64,000 nt of DNA from Paralithodes platypus (lineage: Eukaryota; Arthropoda; Malacostraca; Decapoda; Lithodidae). The stretch's first letter is position 1. Each line of letters begins with the position of its first letter. Location: positions 1,389,356-1,453,355 of the forward strand of contig CM064573.1 in assembly GCA_032716605.1 (NCBI GenBank), read 5' to 3'. The position numbers were made by a program, and so were the translations under genes. This document shows positions 8,974 through 20,969 of this stretch, in pieces. A model generated the notes under the pieces. The model was not told the origin of the DNA and searched no databases. It saw only the letters and a program-made list of their open reading frames with translations.

Positions 8974-10359
8974 TTTACCTCTCTGTAGCGGATCATGCAC
9001 TCTGTGATAATAGCCTCCAATGTTGGCTATGTTATATTTACCTCTCTGTAGCGGATCATGCACTCTGTGATAATAGCCTCCAATGTTGGCTATGTTATAT
9101 TTACCTCTCTGTAGCGGATCATGCACTCTGTGATAATAGCCTCCAATGTTGGCTATGTTATATTTACCTCTCTGTAGCGGATCATGCACTCTGTGATAAT
9201 AGCCTCCAATGTTGGCTATGTTATATTACCTCTCTGTAGCGGATCATGCACTCTGTGATAATAGCCTCCAATGTTGGCTATGTTATATTTACCTCTCTGT
9301 AGCGGATCATGCACTCTGTGATAATAGCCTCCAATGTTGGCTATGTTATATTTACCTCTCTGTAGCGGATCATGCACTCTGTGATAATAGCCTCCAATGT
9401 TGGCTATGTTATATTTACCTCTCTGTAGCGGATCATGCACTCTGTGATAATAGCCTCCAATGTTGGCTATGTTATATTTACCTCTGTAGCGGATCATGCA
9501 CTCTGTGATAATAGCCTCCAATGTTGGCTATGTTATATTTACCTCTCTGTAGCGGATCATGCACTCTGTGATAATAGCCTCCAATGTTGGCTATGTTATA
9601 TTTACCTCTCTGTAGCGGATCATGCACTCTGTGATAATAGCCTCCAATGTTGGCTATGTTATATTTACCTCTCTGTAGCGGATCATGCACTCTGTGATAA
9701 TAGCCTCCAATGTTGGCTATGTTATATTTACCTCTCTGTAGCGGATCATGCACTCTGTGATAATAGCCTCCAATGTTGGCTATGTTATATTTACCTCTCT
9801 GTAGCGGATCATGCACTCTGTGATAATAGCCTCCAATGTTGGCTATGTTATATTTACCTCTCTGTAGCGGATCATGCACTCTGTGATAATAGCCTCCAAT
9901 GTTGGCTATGTTATATTTACCTCTCTGTAGCGGATCATGCACTCTGTGATAATAGCCTCCAATGTTGGCTATGTTATATTTACCTCTCTGTAGCGGATCA
10001 TGCACTCTGTGATAATAGCCTCCAATGTTGGCTATGTTATATTTACCTCTCTGTAGCGGATCATGCACTCTGTGATAATAGCCTCCAATGTTGGCTATGT
10101 TATATTTACCTCTCTGTAGCGGATCATGCACTCTGTGATAATAGCCTCCAATGTTGGCTATGTTATATTTACCTCTCTGTAGCCGATCATGCACTCTGTG
10201 ATAATAGCCTCCAATGTTGGCTATGTTATATTTACCTCTCTGTAGCGGATCATGCACTCTGTGATAATAGCCTCCAATGTTGGCTATGTTATATTTACCT
10301 CTCTGTAGCGGATCATGCACTCTGTGATAATAGCCTCCAATGTTGGCTATGTTATATTT
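8974..10359. repeat. 63-bp minisatellite, 22 copies
   Basis: The unit begins TTTACCTCTCTGTAGCGG and ends GTTGGCTATGTTATA. Copies are almost identical. I see a 2-bp deletion near 9228, another near 9485, and one G-to-C change near 10183. The array starts 17 bp after the TTAA end of MITE C4. Its period is divisible by three, which leaves frames open on both strands, but there is no start context, splice signal or non-repeat coding flank. Confidence 0.97.
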
Positions 10360-11300
10360 AACCATCGAATATATTATGTTCTATTCAAAAGTGAGAGTAC
10401 TAATTATTGACAGATTCAAGATAATTAGGTATTTCACCAAAATAATTTCACCCGTTCCCGTGAAATATTTATTGGCAACCAGTCACACGCTAGTGAACCT
10501 ACTACCCTCTACACTAGGCAAACACAAACAAATACATTAATCATACATGCATTTTGACTCGAACGCACTTTGAATTTGGATCTCTTTCACTCGTTTCACA
10601 TTTTTGGGAGACACTTGTTACAGACTGTGCTATTTGCCTCCTTCACACATGTAGAAACAATAAAATCAAAAGTAATAAAAGGGTTTAGACGTAGAAGATA
10701 ATCATATGGTAAAAGTTTGTGTTGTTGATAATAAGAAGTGTGACTGGCCTGTCTGGAGCGGTGTGAACTCTATATTCGGAGTCCCGCGTTCCAACCACCA
10801 ACTCCGGCAGGGCATCAAACATATTTTTGTATTGTTATTATTAGTATTAGTATTTTTGTTATATATATATTATTATTATCATTATGTTACCTTCCATTAG
10901 TTAGTTGCCACATTAAACATCGAAGTGCTGTATATAATGCAATATTTTTCTGAAAATTACATGTTTCGTAAGTTTTAAATGCAAACTATTACAGATGCCT
11001 AGATTAGCCTAGTGTTTTTGTTGTGTGCCTGTGGTTGGTTGTTGGAATAAGGATAATAATTATGTAATAATAGGGGGCTAACTATATGTGTAACTCTGTG
11101 TAACTCTCTTTCACACACTTACTCTCACTCACTCTCTCTCTCTCTCAATGCCCAAGTTACGAGCCAACAACTTAATGCCGTGGTAAATATCCTGCCCCCC
11201 CCCCCTTTCCCTCCCTACCCCACCCCCCATCTCTCTCTCTATCTCTTTCCTTTCGACCAGGCGGTACGAATTAATAGGTATTATCTTTAGTCCGGCGCCG
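10360..11300. other. Unique AT-rich region
   Basis: No gene is recognised. Around 10740-10800 a plus-strand stretch (GACTGGCCTGTCTGGAGCGG ... GCGTTCCAACC) faintly resembles a tRNA-derived SINE head. CT-rich DNA lies at 11100-11245. Confidence 0.5.
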
Positions 11301-11302
<2 letters not shown>

Positions 11303-11353
<51 letters not shown>

Positions 11354-12016
11354 GATAATGACACAAGATTAGTGTTGAAACGTTGCCAATAAATAAACAT
11401 GTTGATGATCGCTTTGGTCTTCATATTCCTAATTCGTCTTCGCTTCCCAGTAGGAGAATCAATTGCTTCCATTATATATTACACACGTATCTTTATGTAT
11501 AATTTCGCTAGGGTATATCCTCTTATACTGTATATTTGAGCTTCCTAATGTTTATCATTATTCTTTATATACAGTAAATAATTCAGCTTGCTATTACTGT
11601 ATTGGGTGTGTTCTTTTACTTTCGCTTGGTTTTATCCTCTTATATATTTGAGTTTCTTATATATTATTAGTTTATATACAGTATATAATTCAGCTTGTTA
11701 TTGTGTTATAGCGTGTGTGTTTTTTATTGTTGCTTACATTGATTTACTGGGAATGCAAAGACATGCCGGCAATTAGGCCAGTTAAATCGATAAAGAACGA
11801 TAAAAAAACTGCGTAGAAGAACAAGATGATGTACAAGATGAGAGAGAGAGAGAGAGAGAGAGAGATTTGATTTGCTTGATTCTTTATTGAGAAAGCATAA
11901 ATACATGGGATTACATAATTATAGCCTAAGTTGTCTCAAAAAGGCAAAGAAGGTTAAACTTCCATTTAACCTTCTCATACTTTATATGTACAATATAAAC
12001 ACAAACATGAAAACAA

Positions 12017-12018
<2 letters not shown>
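11303..12018. repeat. GA microsatellite and tandem duplication
   Basis: (GA)n occupies about 11303-11350. A diverged tandem duplication of about 115 bp covers 11505-11735, with both halves containing TATCCTCTTATA, TATATTTGAG.TTC and CAG.ATATAATTCAGCTTG motifs. A second GA run lies at 11839-11864. The remainder is unique and AT-rich. Confidence 0.75.

Positions 12019-12106
<88 letters not shown>
12019..12106. repeat. (GA)n microsatellite
   Basis: About 44 uninterrupted GA dinucleotides lie just upstream of the truncated LINE at 12110. The repeat may mark the 5' truncation point of that insertion. Confidence 0.97.
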
Positions 12107-12109
<3 letters not shown>

Positions 12110-12139
12110 GGGGGGTGTGGCTGAGGATTCATCTTCATT

Positions 12140-12724
12140 TTGGCCCAGGTAATAGAGGGGAACTGCACTGAAACATCTGCCAGGGGTTTGATTACGTATG
12201 TAAAAAAGACTATATCTGTAAAGAGGTTTTATTGTTCTTTTGGTAGGGACACTGAATATATATCTTTAAAGTTATACCTTGATGATTACCAACTTAATAT
12301 AATCAACATATATGTAGGTTGCAACTCACTCGATACACAAGAATTTCCTGACCTGCTATATGAAGAACAGACTCTATTGATGGGCGACCTAAATGCTCAC
12401 CATAGAGCTCTGTCCTCGCATGAAGGTAGGAATAATACTAATGTTAATGGTCAACGATGGTTAAATTATATAAACTCCTGTAATGAGGTAAGACTAATAG
12501 GACAGCCGGAGTCAACGCATGTCCTAGGTGGCAGGCTAGATTATGTTTGTCTGTATAACGAGCCATATCGTACCTGTTCTGTTCACAAGCAGGACTTACT
12601 ATTATCTGATCACTTTGCACTATTAACTAAGCTAGATGTTAAAAAGAGGCGGGTTGATGGGGGGGAGGAAGAGGCTCCAACTCCTACCACAGCATACCAA
12701 AGAATTTGTGGAGGGAATGAGTAA
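12140..12724 (+). pseudogene. LINE APE-type endonuclease domain (partial)
   Basis: The domain would nick target DNA to start target-primed reverse transcription. The open segment shows GLITYVKK (residues about 16-23), the catalytic GDLNAHH motif (82-88), GRLDYV (131-136) and SDHFAL (156-161), which correspond to the central and C-terminal APE motifs. The N-terminal motifs with the first catalytic Asn and Glu are absent. The methionine at 12140 is only the first in the frame and not a true start. After KLDVKKRR the frame is lost at a G homopolymer near 12660 and the reading continues one frame over to 12953 with KWFESYPETN. Confidence 0.85.
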
Positions 12725-13108
12725 GTGGTTTGAGTCATATCCTGAGACTAACTCAATAAATACTTTCTATCAAGATCTAACAAGATATGCTGAACAGCAA
12801 ATCTCTCATAAAAAGACAACAAACAAACAGCAATCAAACAAGAAAAAAAAAAAAATAATAGGGGAAACAAATACCGTTCAAATGCCAAGGGTGGAATCTG
12901 GCAAAGGTGGTACAGGGATGATAAAGAGGTACAAGATACCACCAATTTGTTAAAACTGCTACACAAATTTGGAAGGGTAATAAAACTGGTGAAAACTTTG
13001 AAAATATAAAAATCTGTGGTCAAAGGGCCCATCAGGCTAAAATTAAAGCAAGGGAGAAATTCTGGTTAGACTTCTTAAATCACAAATAAAGATACATCCA
13101 TCAGTGTT
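12636..13108 (+). pseudogene. LINE linker between endonuclease and RT, frame-broken
   Basis: The shifted frame encodes the region between the endonuclease and RT, including FVEGMSKWFESYPETNS and a lysine-rich stretch over an A homopolymer at 12842-12854. It loses its frame after that homopolymer. A further piece, TATQIWKGNKTGENF then GQRAHQAKIKAREKF, can be followed in another frame up to an in-frame stop at about 13088. The breaks cluster at homopolymers, so some could be sequencing errors. Confidence 0.7.
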
Positions 13109-14398
13109 GTGTGGAGGAAAATAAATATTGCAAGGGGGAAAACTAACCAAGCTGCAGCACATCCCCACCCTCAGGAATATGCTCAAACCCTTATGGATGA
13201 ATGGGCCTCTGCCTCCACCTACAGTAATCTGCCTCTCAGAGTTAGGAATAAGCTAGGACCCAACCTGCCGGATTTTCGCCAACAAGTAGACGAAGCAATA
13301 GCCATTAAGGATGACTCGTGTAAAGATATAAACACTTACGAGCTCCAGAGAGCCCTATCCAACAACAAAAGTAGTGCCCCAGGGGAGAATGGGATAACAT
13401 ATCCCATTCTACGTGCAATGACAGAGGTTGCAGGCAATCCATTGCTGGATTTCTTTAACCTTAGCTATCGCAACAGTGTCATCCCTCCTGACTGGAAAAG
13501 AGCTGTCATAATTCCTGTACCCAAGGCTGGTTCTGTTACAGCCATGAGACCTATATCACTTCTTTCTTGTTATTGCAAGACAATTGAAAGGATTGTCCTT
13601 AATAGGCTACTGCACAAAATAGAGTCACAATTGAGCCCGCATTTGAATGGCTACATCAAAGGCAGAAGTACAATGTCCTGTATCACATCATATCTCTCTA
13701 ACCATAGGTGTAACTTTACTGTATTTTTAGATTTAAAGGGTGCATTTGATGTAGCAAACAGGGATGTAATACTTTGCGAGTTGGCGAAAATGGGTGTAAA
13801 AGGTAAACTATTGGGCTGGATCAAGGAATACCTCAGCAATAAAAGTGCATATGTCGTCTTTCAAGGTAAAAAGTCTGAAGTACGTAAGCTTGAGCTGGGT
13901 ACACCACAGGGGGGAGTATTAAGTCCAATACTATTCAACATATTAATGCACATTATTGTTAGACTCAAATTTCCCAGAGGAGTGATCTGTGAAAGCTATG
14001 CTGATGATATTTTGATCCAGGCCGATAGTCACAGGGACATGCAACGTGCCCTAGACTTGGTAGGAGAAGCTTGTGACCAATTAGGCCTGGTAATATCAAC
14101 AAACAAAACAAAAGCCATAACAAAAGGTTGGAATCGTAACAAGCCTCTACATCTTCATGGTAATGTACTGGAGAGGGTAGACTATTATAAATATCTGGGA
14201 GTGTATGTTGGGGGACTACAGGGTAATAATGCTGAATTTAATCATGTAATGACCACCTGTAAAAGACGACTAAGGCCCCTTAAAGTAATGTCATGGAAAG
14301 GCTTGGGTGCCTCCATCACTATCCTCAGGACCATGTACATTGCCTATATTAGATCAGTAATTGACTACCATGCACCTGCTCTCCTGTCTACCTGCTAA
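13109..14398 (+). pseudogene. LINE reverse transcriptase domain
   Basis: RNA-dependent DNA polymerase of the LINE. Recognisable motifs are SSAPGENGITYP (residues 89-99), RPISLLSC (147-154), FLDLKGAFD with the first catalytic Asp (206-214), GTPQGGVLSP (264-273) and ESYADDILI with the catalytic Asp pair (295-303). YKYLGVYVGG follows the thumb boundary. The palm motifs are intact. The frame ends at a stop just after APALLSTC, where a one-base shift joins it to the downstream frame at LPANQIEKL. With the endonuclease broken upstream the copy cannot make a full protein. Confidence 0.9.
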
Positions 14399-15770
14399 TC
14401 AGATCGAAAAACTTGACAAACTGCAAAATGAAGCCATGAGACTTATTTTTGGATGTCCGAGAAATGTCAAGGTAAAAAATCTTAGATATGAGTTAAATCT
14501 ATCGTCCATCACTGATAGAATAAAAGAAACAAATATGATAATAGGCATACGAACACTGAGAGACGACAGAGAAACACGACCTAAGACTGCACTAATGGAG
14601 CTACTTAGAATAGATGACTTAAAAGGCAGGGACTGGCCACATGTAACTGCTGCTGACATTCTTGACTACCAGCTTACAGACTACTATATCGGTGACTGGC
14701 AACTGACTGACCCCACCCCGCCCACCCAGCTTACAGACTACCATCCAGATGACCGGCAATTGAGTGTCCCCCTTCCGCCCTGGGAAGAGGCCACTATTAA
14801 GATTATAGTGACACAACTCCACACAAAAAAGTCTGAGATCCCGTCCTACGCTCTGAAGACAAACTTTATGTCACTAATAGAAGATATGACAGATGAGAAC
14901 ACTGATCAGGTATACTGTGACGGCTCACTTAACACCGTAACTGGGAGGGCAGGAGCTGCCATCACTATTATGAGTGGTGGCAACTTTGCTCAGGAAGACG
15001 ATGAACTATCCAGGCTACAGGACTGGGCCTCCTCCACTCAAACTGAGCTGGTGGCAATAGCGATGGGAATTGGGAGTATCTTTCGAAGGGGAAAGAATAT
15101 TCTTATCCTATCTGACAGCAGGGCGGCCTTGGAAGCTATCTCTAGCCCCCAACCCACCTATCCTTTCCTTGTACAAGATATCAGACGGGGGATAAAATGT
15201 GTAGGGGAGAAGGGGCTAGGGGTCAAATTTGCCTGGATTCCTTCACATGTAGGCATCCCAGGCAATGAAAGGGCAGATAAGTTTGCCAAGGAGGCCTCAG
15301 AGAAAGAAGAACCTGATCATATTCTTGAACTGTCATTGAAACAAATGAGAACTATAATTAAAAAGACACAAGAAGAAAGAGTGGATGAAGACAGAGCTAG
15401 ACATCATAATACCAGCCGATCTATAAACTACTACAATAAAGTAGCATTTACGACCAAATACACCTATGGTAAATGTACAACGAGTAGGTGGGTAGACTCA
15501 GTACATGCAAGAATAAGGCTTGGCTATTGTTATCCATGGCAGCTGAATTGGCAGGTAGAAGAAGAGCACAGGCAATGTAGGGTTTGCAGAGCTCCCAACA
15601 AACACTCTCTCGAGCACTATATCTTGGAATGCCCAATGATTAGGGAATACAGGAATAATCAGTTAACCACAATTGAGGATCAAGCAATATACATGCTAAA
15701 GAATAACGTAATCAATAACATACTAAAAAAACACAAGAACTTTGCCCCCCCCCCCCCCCCCCCACAATAA
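14361..15770 (+). pseudogene. LINE RNase H and zinc-knuckle C-terminus
   Basis: The frame starts in overlap with the RT frame; real similarity begins at LPANQIEKLDKLQN. It contains a complete-looking RNase H: YCDGS (D187), TQTEL (E229), LSDSRAAL (D252), WIPSHVGIPGNERAD (H296, D306). The four acidic catalytic residues are present. A CCHC-like knuckle (C406, C409, H419, C424) with SLEHYILECP follows, as is usual at the C-terminus of these elements. The frame runs into proline codons encoded by the terminal C homopolymer, so the true stop may be altered. Confidence 0.9.
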
Positions 15771-15780
15771 TATGTACTGT

Positions 15781-17000
15781 AAACATGAAACATGAACCTT
15801 ATAAGTATGCACCCCTTGCCCTCCACACATCTCTTCTTTCTTACAAGGTCACACTTAAACCCTTTGTAACGCCCTCTACACGATTTCATATTTTCATTGA
15901 TCATGTCACACTTATAATATCAGTCAGTATTTCTTTACTTATCACTGCTATTCTCATTTAATAGATTGACAATGTACAGTATATACATATCCCTCTGAGC
16001 CTCTAACACAGCTTTTATTTAAATAATCTGTTAAGTGCCAATTCATATCCTTTTTCAAGCCAATATACATGACCCTTGCATATGTAAGCAACATAATTGT
16101 CCTCAATATTCTTTGCTAATGGTTTGATCTACAATTAAGTACCTTCGGATATGCGGCATATCCATCCCGGAGGACTACTAGTATCTTCCTTCTGAATGTT
16201 GTTTTGCTACTAAACTTAATTGAATCTTGATCTTTAAGCTCTTCATAAGACAGTGTAATCTTCTCTAGACTGCAGTTGACAACCATGCCTTGCTGCCCCA
16301 CTTTAGACCCCTACCATCCAAAATTGCCAGACCATCATTAAAACATTCTCCATTACCAAATTTTATATTCAATTCACCCAGACTCATCTGATTCGTCCAG
16401 ACTGGTAGAGGCGGTGGGGTATGCCGGCTCGTCCACAGCCCAGCCTCCATGCCACTTTTGACCGATCAGAGCTTCTGAATCTCACTTCACCAAATTAACT
16501 TTTACCACCCAAAATTTATTATCTTTTGCCTTACCACCCATTTTTATCTCCAAGCCTTCTTGACGTGCCATACTGAGGCTCTCGGAAAATGTGTCTCAAT
16601 ACCAACAGTGCCTCCCCTAAACCCCCAAACTAAAATCAACAACTCACGCAAGTTGGGTCAAGCCCCGACACTCTTTATGCTCCTACTTTTTCACTTTCTC
16701 TCTTACTACACCAATAAAAACTTCCCTTCTTTCACCCTCACCCACCTTTTCTATATTCATTCATTCATTCATTCATTGCACGTATACAGTTTCCTTCCCT
16801 ACTTACTGATATGTTGTGTCAGGTACGATGAAGCGATACTGCCGATATCTGTAGACTTGCGTTGAAATTCAAACTTTCCCTTTTAAGATTTTTTTTTTTT
16901 TTTTTTTTGTACTACCATATTTATCTTCAGTACTATCGCTGGCCTTAAACAACTTATTTATATGTAGTATGTCCCACCCTCCCCAACACATACACACACA
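15781..17000. other. AT-rich region with LINE-tail-like segment
   Basis: The segment 16100-16200 (CTTTGCTAATGGTTTGAT, CGGATATGCGGCA, CCGGAGGACTACTAG) repeats at 17145-17230. An antisense frame pair over 16116-16450 encodes a coherent-looking but unrecognised peptide with one frame shift. A T homopolymer lies at 16888-16908. The rest is unique. Confidence 0.5.
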
Positions 17001-17560
17001 CACACACCTCCGCTCTCACACTTTCCTCCTCCCTGGAGTACCTTACCTCCTCCTCCTCCCCCCTACTCCTCCTCCTCCTCCTCTCCCACCCATTCCTCTA
17101 CCTCCTACAAAACCCCTAACCATACTGCTGTATTGTCCTCAATATTCTCGGCTAATGGCTTGATGTACAAGTACCTCCGGATATGCGGCACTGTCCCTCC
17201 CGGAGGACCACTTGCACCTTCCCTCCGAATATTATTTTATGGAAATAAAATAATTTGAATATGAATCTGAATCTGTGTGGCTGTGTGTTTTGGGTGCTGG
17301 GGCAATGCCAGGCATTGGCTGGGGTCTGGTGACTGGGTCACGACGGGTAGGGTCCCTCTAGGATGTTTAAGAAGGGACATACACACTCACACACCTCCCC
17401 TCTCACACTTTCCTCCTCCCTGGAGTACCTTACCTCCTCCTCCTCCTCCCCCCCCCCCCCCTCCTCCCCCTCTCCCACCCATTCCTCTACCTCCTACAAC
17501 CCCCCTCCCTCTCTCCCATAACCACACACCCTACTAAATATTATATTACTATCGGCATGT
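17000..17560 (+). repeat. Duplicated pyrimidine block and LINE tail
   Basis: The block ACACACCTCCGCTCTCACAC through CCTACAA at 17003-17110 is repeated at 17395-17500. Between them, 17145-17275 is a dispersed 3' tail ending TATGGAAATAAAATAAT and (TGAATC)n, also seen at 37990-38035. Confidence 0.7.
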
Positions 17561-18000
17561 AAACTTCTCCACTGGTCATATTGCGCTAACTATCCCCTCA
17601 ATAACCATTATTGTAATAAGAATTTGAACCATGTAACTCATCTTTGTAAAATATTTGTATTACTATAATTCCATTATAACTTCGGTAGTTGGTAATATTA
17701 GTCACATTATGTATGTGACTCTTGTATTCAGCTAACTATGACCTCAATAACCGTTGATGTAATGAAGAATGTGAAGTGTCCCTCATATGATTGTAATATA
17801 TTTGTGGTACTATTATTGCATAATAATTAATGTAGTTCGAAATATTAGTCACATCTTGTATGTAATAATTGTATTCAGCTACCTATGATCTCAATAACCA
17901 TTGATGTAAGAAAACATGAATAGCCTCCTCATATGATTGCACTAGTTTTGTAGTGCTATTATTTACCTGTCAATTAATAATTCAGTCACTTTTTTTTTTA
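17555..18000. repeat. Diverged tandem repeat of about 146 bp, 3 copies
   Basis: Copies start near 17584, 17729 and 17876 with CAGCTAACTATGACCTCAAT-like sequence and share TGTAATGA and CTCATATGATTG. A fourth copy is displaced to 18527-18660. Confidence 0.75.
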
Positions 18001-18290
18001 TTTTTATTTTATTTGTCCATGAGCACGTATATACAGCACATGTGGCAATCAAATGAGGAAACTATAATAACACCAGACGACGATACTGTTGTTACAGTAG
18101 AATAATGCTCTTTGAGCAGTATGTATTGCCTTACCAGTGGTTGTCCCCTTATTATTATTATTATTTTATTATTATTATTGAAATACCACAGGAACGAAAA
18201 TTCCTGGGAGCGAAACTTCCACCCCCAACGAGATCCCTCTCTTTCTACCACCTCCCTCCACATGTTACACGTCTCGTTAATCACAGTCTT
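18001..18290 (+). repeat. Dispersed repeat, copy 1 (18 kb duplication)
   Basis: The segment shares GTATATACAG, AATGAGGAAACTATAATAAC, CCAGACGACGAT, TTTGAGCAGTATGTAT and AGTGGTTGTCCCC with 18700-18885. A (TTA)n tract at 18149-18179 replaces the end seen in the second copy. Confidence 0.8.
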
Positions 18291-18499
18291 CTAATATACA
18301 AATCACATTTCCTTACCCCCTGACATTCTTGAAATACCCACTAAGTATATTCAATTAGATACCAACCATGCAGACTATAATACGTTCGTTGTGTATGGGT
18401 ACGAGGCGATCTCAAGACACCTTAGCTCCCAGTGCACAACGAACCGGATCATGATTATGTCCGCCTGTATTAAATTATGTATTATGTTGATTTATACCA

Positions 18500-18657
18500 T
18501 TGCCTATTTTTGTAATAATTGTATTCAGCTAACTATGATCTCAATAATCATTGATGTAATGAAAATATGAATAGTCTCCTCATACGATTGCACTAGTTCT
18601 GTAGTGCTATTATTTACAACCTGTCAATTAATAATTCAGTCACTACAAGCTTGCTTG

Positions 18658-18701
<44 letters not shown>

Positions 18702-18940
18702 GAAATACGTATATACAGACCATGTGACAATTAAATGAGGAAACTATAATAACGCATCTGAATAATGCCAACCTGACTTATAAACACAAATATGAATGTA
18801 ACCAGACGACGATGCTGTTGTTTCAGTGGAATAATGGCTCTTTGAGCAGTATGTATCGCCTTACTAGTGGTTGTCCCCTCACAGGATGGGGGGCGCTGCT
18901 CAATAAACTCGCCCCTCGGGGCAAAATCAAAATCAAATCT
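18500..18940 (+). repeat. Dispersed repeat, copy 2, with poly(T) and LINE-like tail
   Basis: The second copy of the 17.88-18.17 kb segment is interrupted by (GCTT)n and a T homopolymer of 37 bases at 18664-18699. It ends in CTCAATAAACTCGCCCC and TCGGGGCAAAATCAAAATC, which looks like a retroelement 3' end. Confidence 0.75.
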
Positions 18941-19130
18941 CTCTCTCTCTCTCTCTTTCTCTCAAACTTACAAATCTATTATCCTCACCATCCCAAGCAA
19001 AGAACGAAAAGACCATTTGCATATACTTTCTCTCACTCACTCACTCACTCACTCACTCACTCACTCACTCACTCACTCACTCACTCACTCACTCACTCAC
19101 TCACTCACTCACTCACTCTCTCTCTCTCTC
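18940..19130. repeat. (CT)n and (ACTC)n microsatellites
   Basis: The CT run is at 18939-18963. The ACTC tetranucleotide runs from about 19033 to 19118 (some 21 units) and passes into CT. The sequence between them matches 563-620. Confidence 0.95.
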
Positions 19131-19308
19131 TCCCTCCTTTACATTTGCATAAACCCTACTGGAAAAAAAAAACTAATAATACTCGAAGCGACCATTTTGC
19201 ATTTCTCCGGGGGATCATAATTTGTTTTTCTCCACCCCATTTGCGGTTGATGCAGTTGCCTACTCTTGGGGTGTAATTATAAGGAGGGCGGTGGTTGGTT
19301 GTGCTTAA

Positions 19309-19697
19309 GAGGGTTCTGCTTGTTTTTTGGTCCATTTATTTATTTATTAATATATTTTTTAGTTTCCTCCCTAGTCCTCTATCAAGCTTAACAAAATACC
19401 TCCTACATCCCCCTTCAAGATAAATTTGTACATTTTTCAATAGAAAAATGTCCAGGCCGAAGGCCGGTTTCTCTTAAATTTACAGGCTCGTTATCGCTCG
19501 CCAGGAAAAAAGCGACATCTAAATGGAACGAAAGGTCTTAATATTGATATAGAAATGGGACGAAAGGTTTTAATATTGACAAAAATGGAGTGAAACGTCT
19601 CAAAATCGCCAACTATGGAACGAGCGTCTCAAAATCTCCCAAACTAATGGGGCTATACCTGAGGGAGAAGGGGGTCCGGCAGAAAAAGCGACCCCCC
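19309..19697 (+). mobile_element. MITE B2
   Basis: Long-ended subtype of B: the left end TTAAGAGGGTTCTGCTTG precedes the common TAGTTTCCTCCCTAG. The right end ACCCCCCTTAA is at 19691-19701. Its middle hairpin reads CAGGCCGAAGGCCGG, with one unpaired position. It is followed 50 bp later by an opposed copy (B3). Confidence 0.85.
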
Positions 19698-19744
19698 TTA
19701 AGAGACCTTGTAAACGCTTCCATAATTATAAGAGTTGGGGGGGG

Positions 19745-20098
19745 GGGGATTTAACGAGGGATAAATGGGGGGTTTGTCTGGTCGACCTTCTCCCTCATGT
19801 TTAGCCCCCTTAGCTTTCAGATTTTGAGATGTTTGCCCCATTAGTTTGGCGATTTTAAGACCTTTCGCTCTATTTCTTTGTCAATATTAAAACCTTTCGC
19901 CCCATTTTCTTGTCAATATCAAGACCTTTCGTTGCGAGCCAGTATTTTAAGAGGAACCGGCCTTGCCCGGGAATTTTTCTATCGAAAAATGTACAAATAT
20001 ATCTTGAAGGGGGGTCTAGGATGTGTTATATCTTGAAGGGGGGCCTAGGATGTGTTATTTTTTAAGTTTGATGGAGGTCAAGCGAGGAAACTAAATAA
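19745..20098 (-). mobile_element. MITE B3
   Basis: Reverse-oriented copy facing B2. A short internal tandem duplication (ATCTTGAAGGGGGG..CTAGGATGTGTTAT, twice) lies at 20003-20060. The left end is a G run and the terminal TTAA is not clear. Confidence 0.8.
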
Positions 20099-20149
20099 TA
20101 TGAATGACAATTGTTTAGCCCCAAAGTAACCACTACCTTCTTAATTCAG

Positions 20150-20178
20150 CAAGAGAGAGACTGAGAGAGACTGAGACT

Positions 20179-20219
<41 letters not shown>

Positions 20220-20260
20220 AGAGACCTTGTGAGCATCATTGAGTTTACGAGGGAAAAATG

Positions 20261-20280
<20 letters not shown>
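20150..20280. repeat. GA and CT microsatellites
   Basis: (GA)n at 20153-20212 includes GACTGAGA interruptions. (CT)n at 20264-20290 directly abuts the 5' truncation of the CR1-2 copy. Confidence 0.9.
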
Positions 20281-20287
<7 letters not shown>

Positions 20288-20293
<6 letters not shown>

Positions 20294-20827
20294 TAAATCT
20301 ATTTCCTTTAACCCAGCGCAGATTAAGAGGTGACTTAATTCAAGTGTTCAAAATCATCAAAGGCATCGACAATATGAACTGTAGTAAGTACTTCACTATC
20401 GACCAATCTAATTACACGCGGGGAAACGGTTGCAAAATTATTGGTAAATCTGTTAACTCGCACGAATCTAAGAATTTCTTCTTCAATCGAGTTGTCAACT
20501 TGTGGAATGGGCTTCCCCGAAACGTTATAGACTGCATCACCGTTGATTCATTTAAACTCCGCCTAGACAAATATCTCTCATCAAACCCGCGACTGACTGC
20601 GTTTGTAAATGAATAACTTTATTTTATCCCCCCCCTCAGTTACTAACCCATCTGTCCTCTACTAACTTCCTAATCCTGCCACGGACATTAGTTCCAGGGC
20701 AGTAATTCCCTTTCCAATGTTCCCTTACCCACTCTAAACCACTGTTTGGACACTTGATCCTCAGTGTTTTGGAGGACAAGCAACCTAGAAGGGTCACTAG
20801 ACCTGTTGTTGCTTGATTTCCTTTGTA

Positions 20828-20833
<6 letters not shown>
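20288..20833 (+). mobile_element. CR1-2 LINE copy, 5'-truncated
   Basis: The plus-strand coding end runs from LNLFPLTQRRLRGD through WNGLPRNVID to the stop after FVNE at 20616. The 3' UTR (ACTAACCCATCTGTCC, GTTCCAGGGCAGTAATTCCC, TTTGTACTCC) follows to 20833. It closely resembles the reverse complement of 31843-32390, so it is a relatively young copy. CT repeats lie at both ends. Confidence 0.88.

Positions 20834-20886
<53 letters not shown>
20826..20886. repeat. (CT)n microsatellite
   Basis: About 29 CT units follow the TGTACTCC end of the CR1-2 copy. The same TGTACTCC end at 31850 and 56750 (inverted) is not followed by CT, so this repeat is locus-specific. Confidence 0.95.
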
Positions 20887-20888
<2 letters not shown>

Positions 20889-20969
20889 GTGTGTCTGTGT
20901 GTCCATCCCCCTCCTCCTCCTCCTCCTTTTCAACTGTAATAAACTAACATAACCCTCTCTCTCTCCTCA

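Larger units (their letters stand above)
12110..15780 (+). mobile_element. I/R1-group LINE, 5'-truncated and frameshifted
   Basis: A non-LTR retrotransposon carrying, in order, the C-terminal half of an APE-type endonuclease, a reverse transcriptase, an RNase H and a CCHC zinc knuckle. This order is typical of the I/R1/LOA-type superfamily, and CR1 elements lack the RNase H. ORF1 and the N-terminal endonuclease are missing, the copy beginning next to a GA repeat. At least three frame breaks (about 12660, 12850-13090 and 14390) disable it. The 3' side ends in a 15-C homopolymer and ACAATAATATG. No target duplication was found. Confidence 0.9.

Noticed and set aside
9435..10365. 300-codon frames across the 63-bp array
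   Set aside because: Both strands are open over the same repeat, which is typical of a minisatellite and not of a gene.
16116..16450. Minus-strand peptide pair suggesting a small gene
   Set aside because: It needs a frame shift, and part of it overlaps a repeat shared with 17.15-17.23 kb. No domain was recognised.
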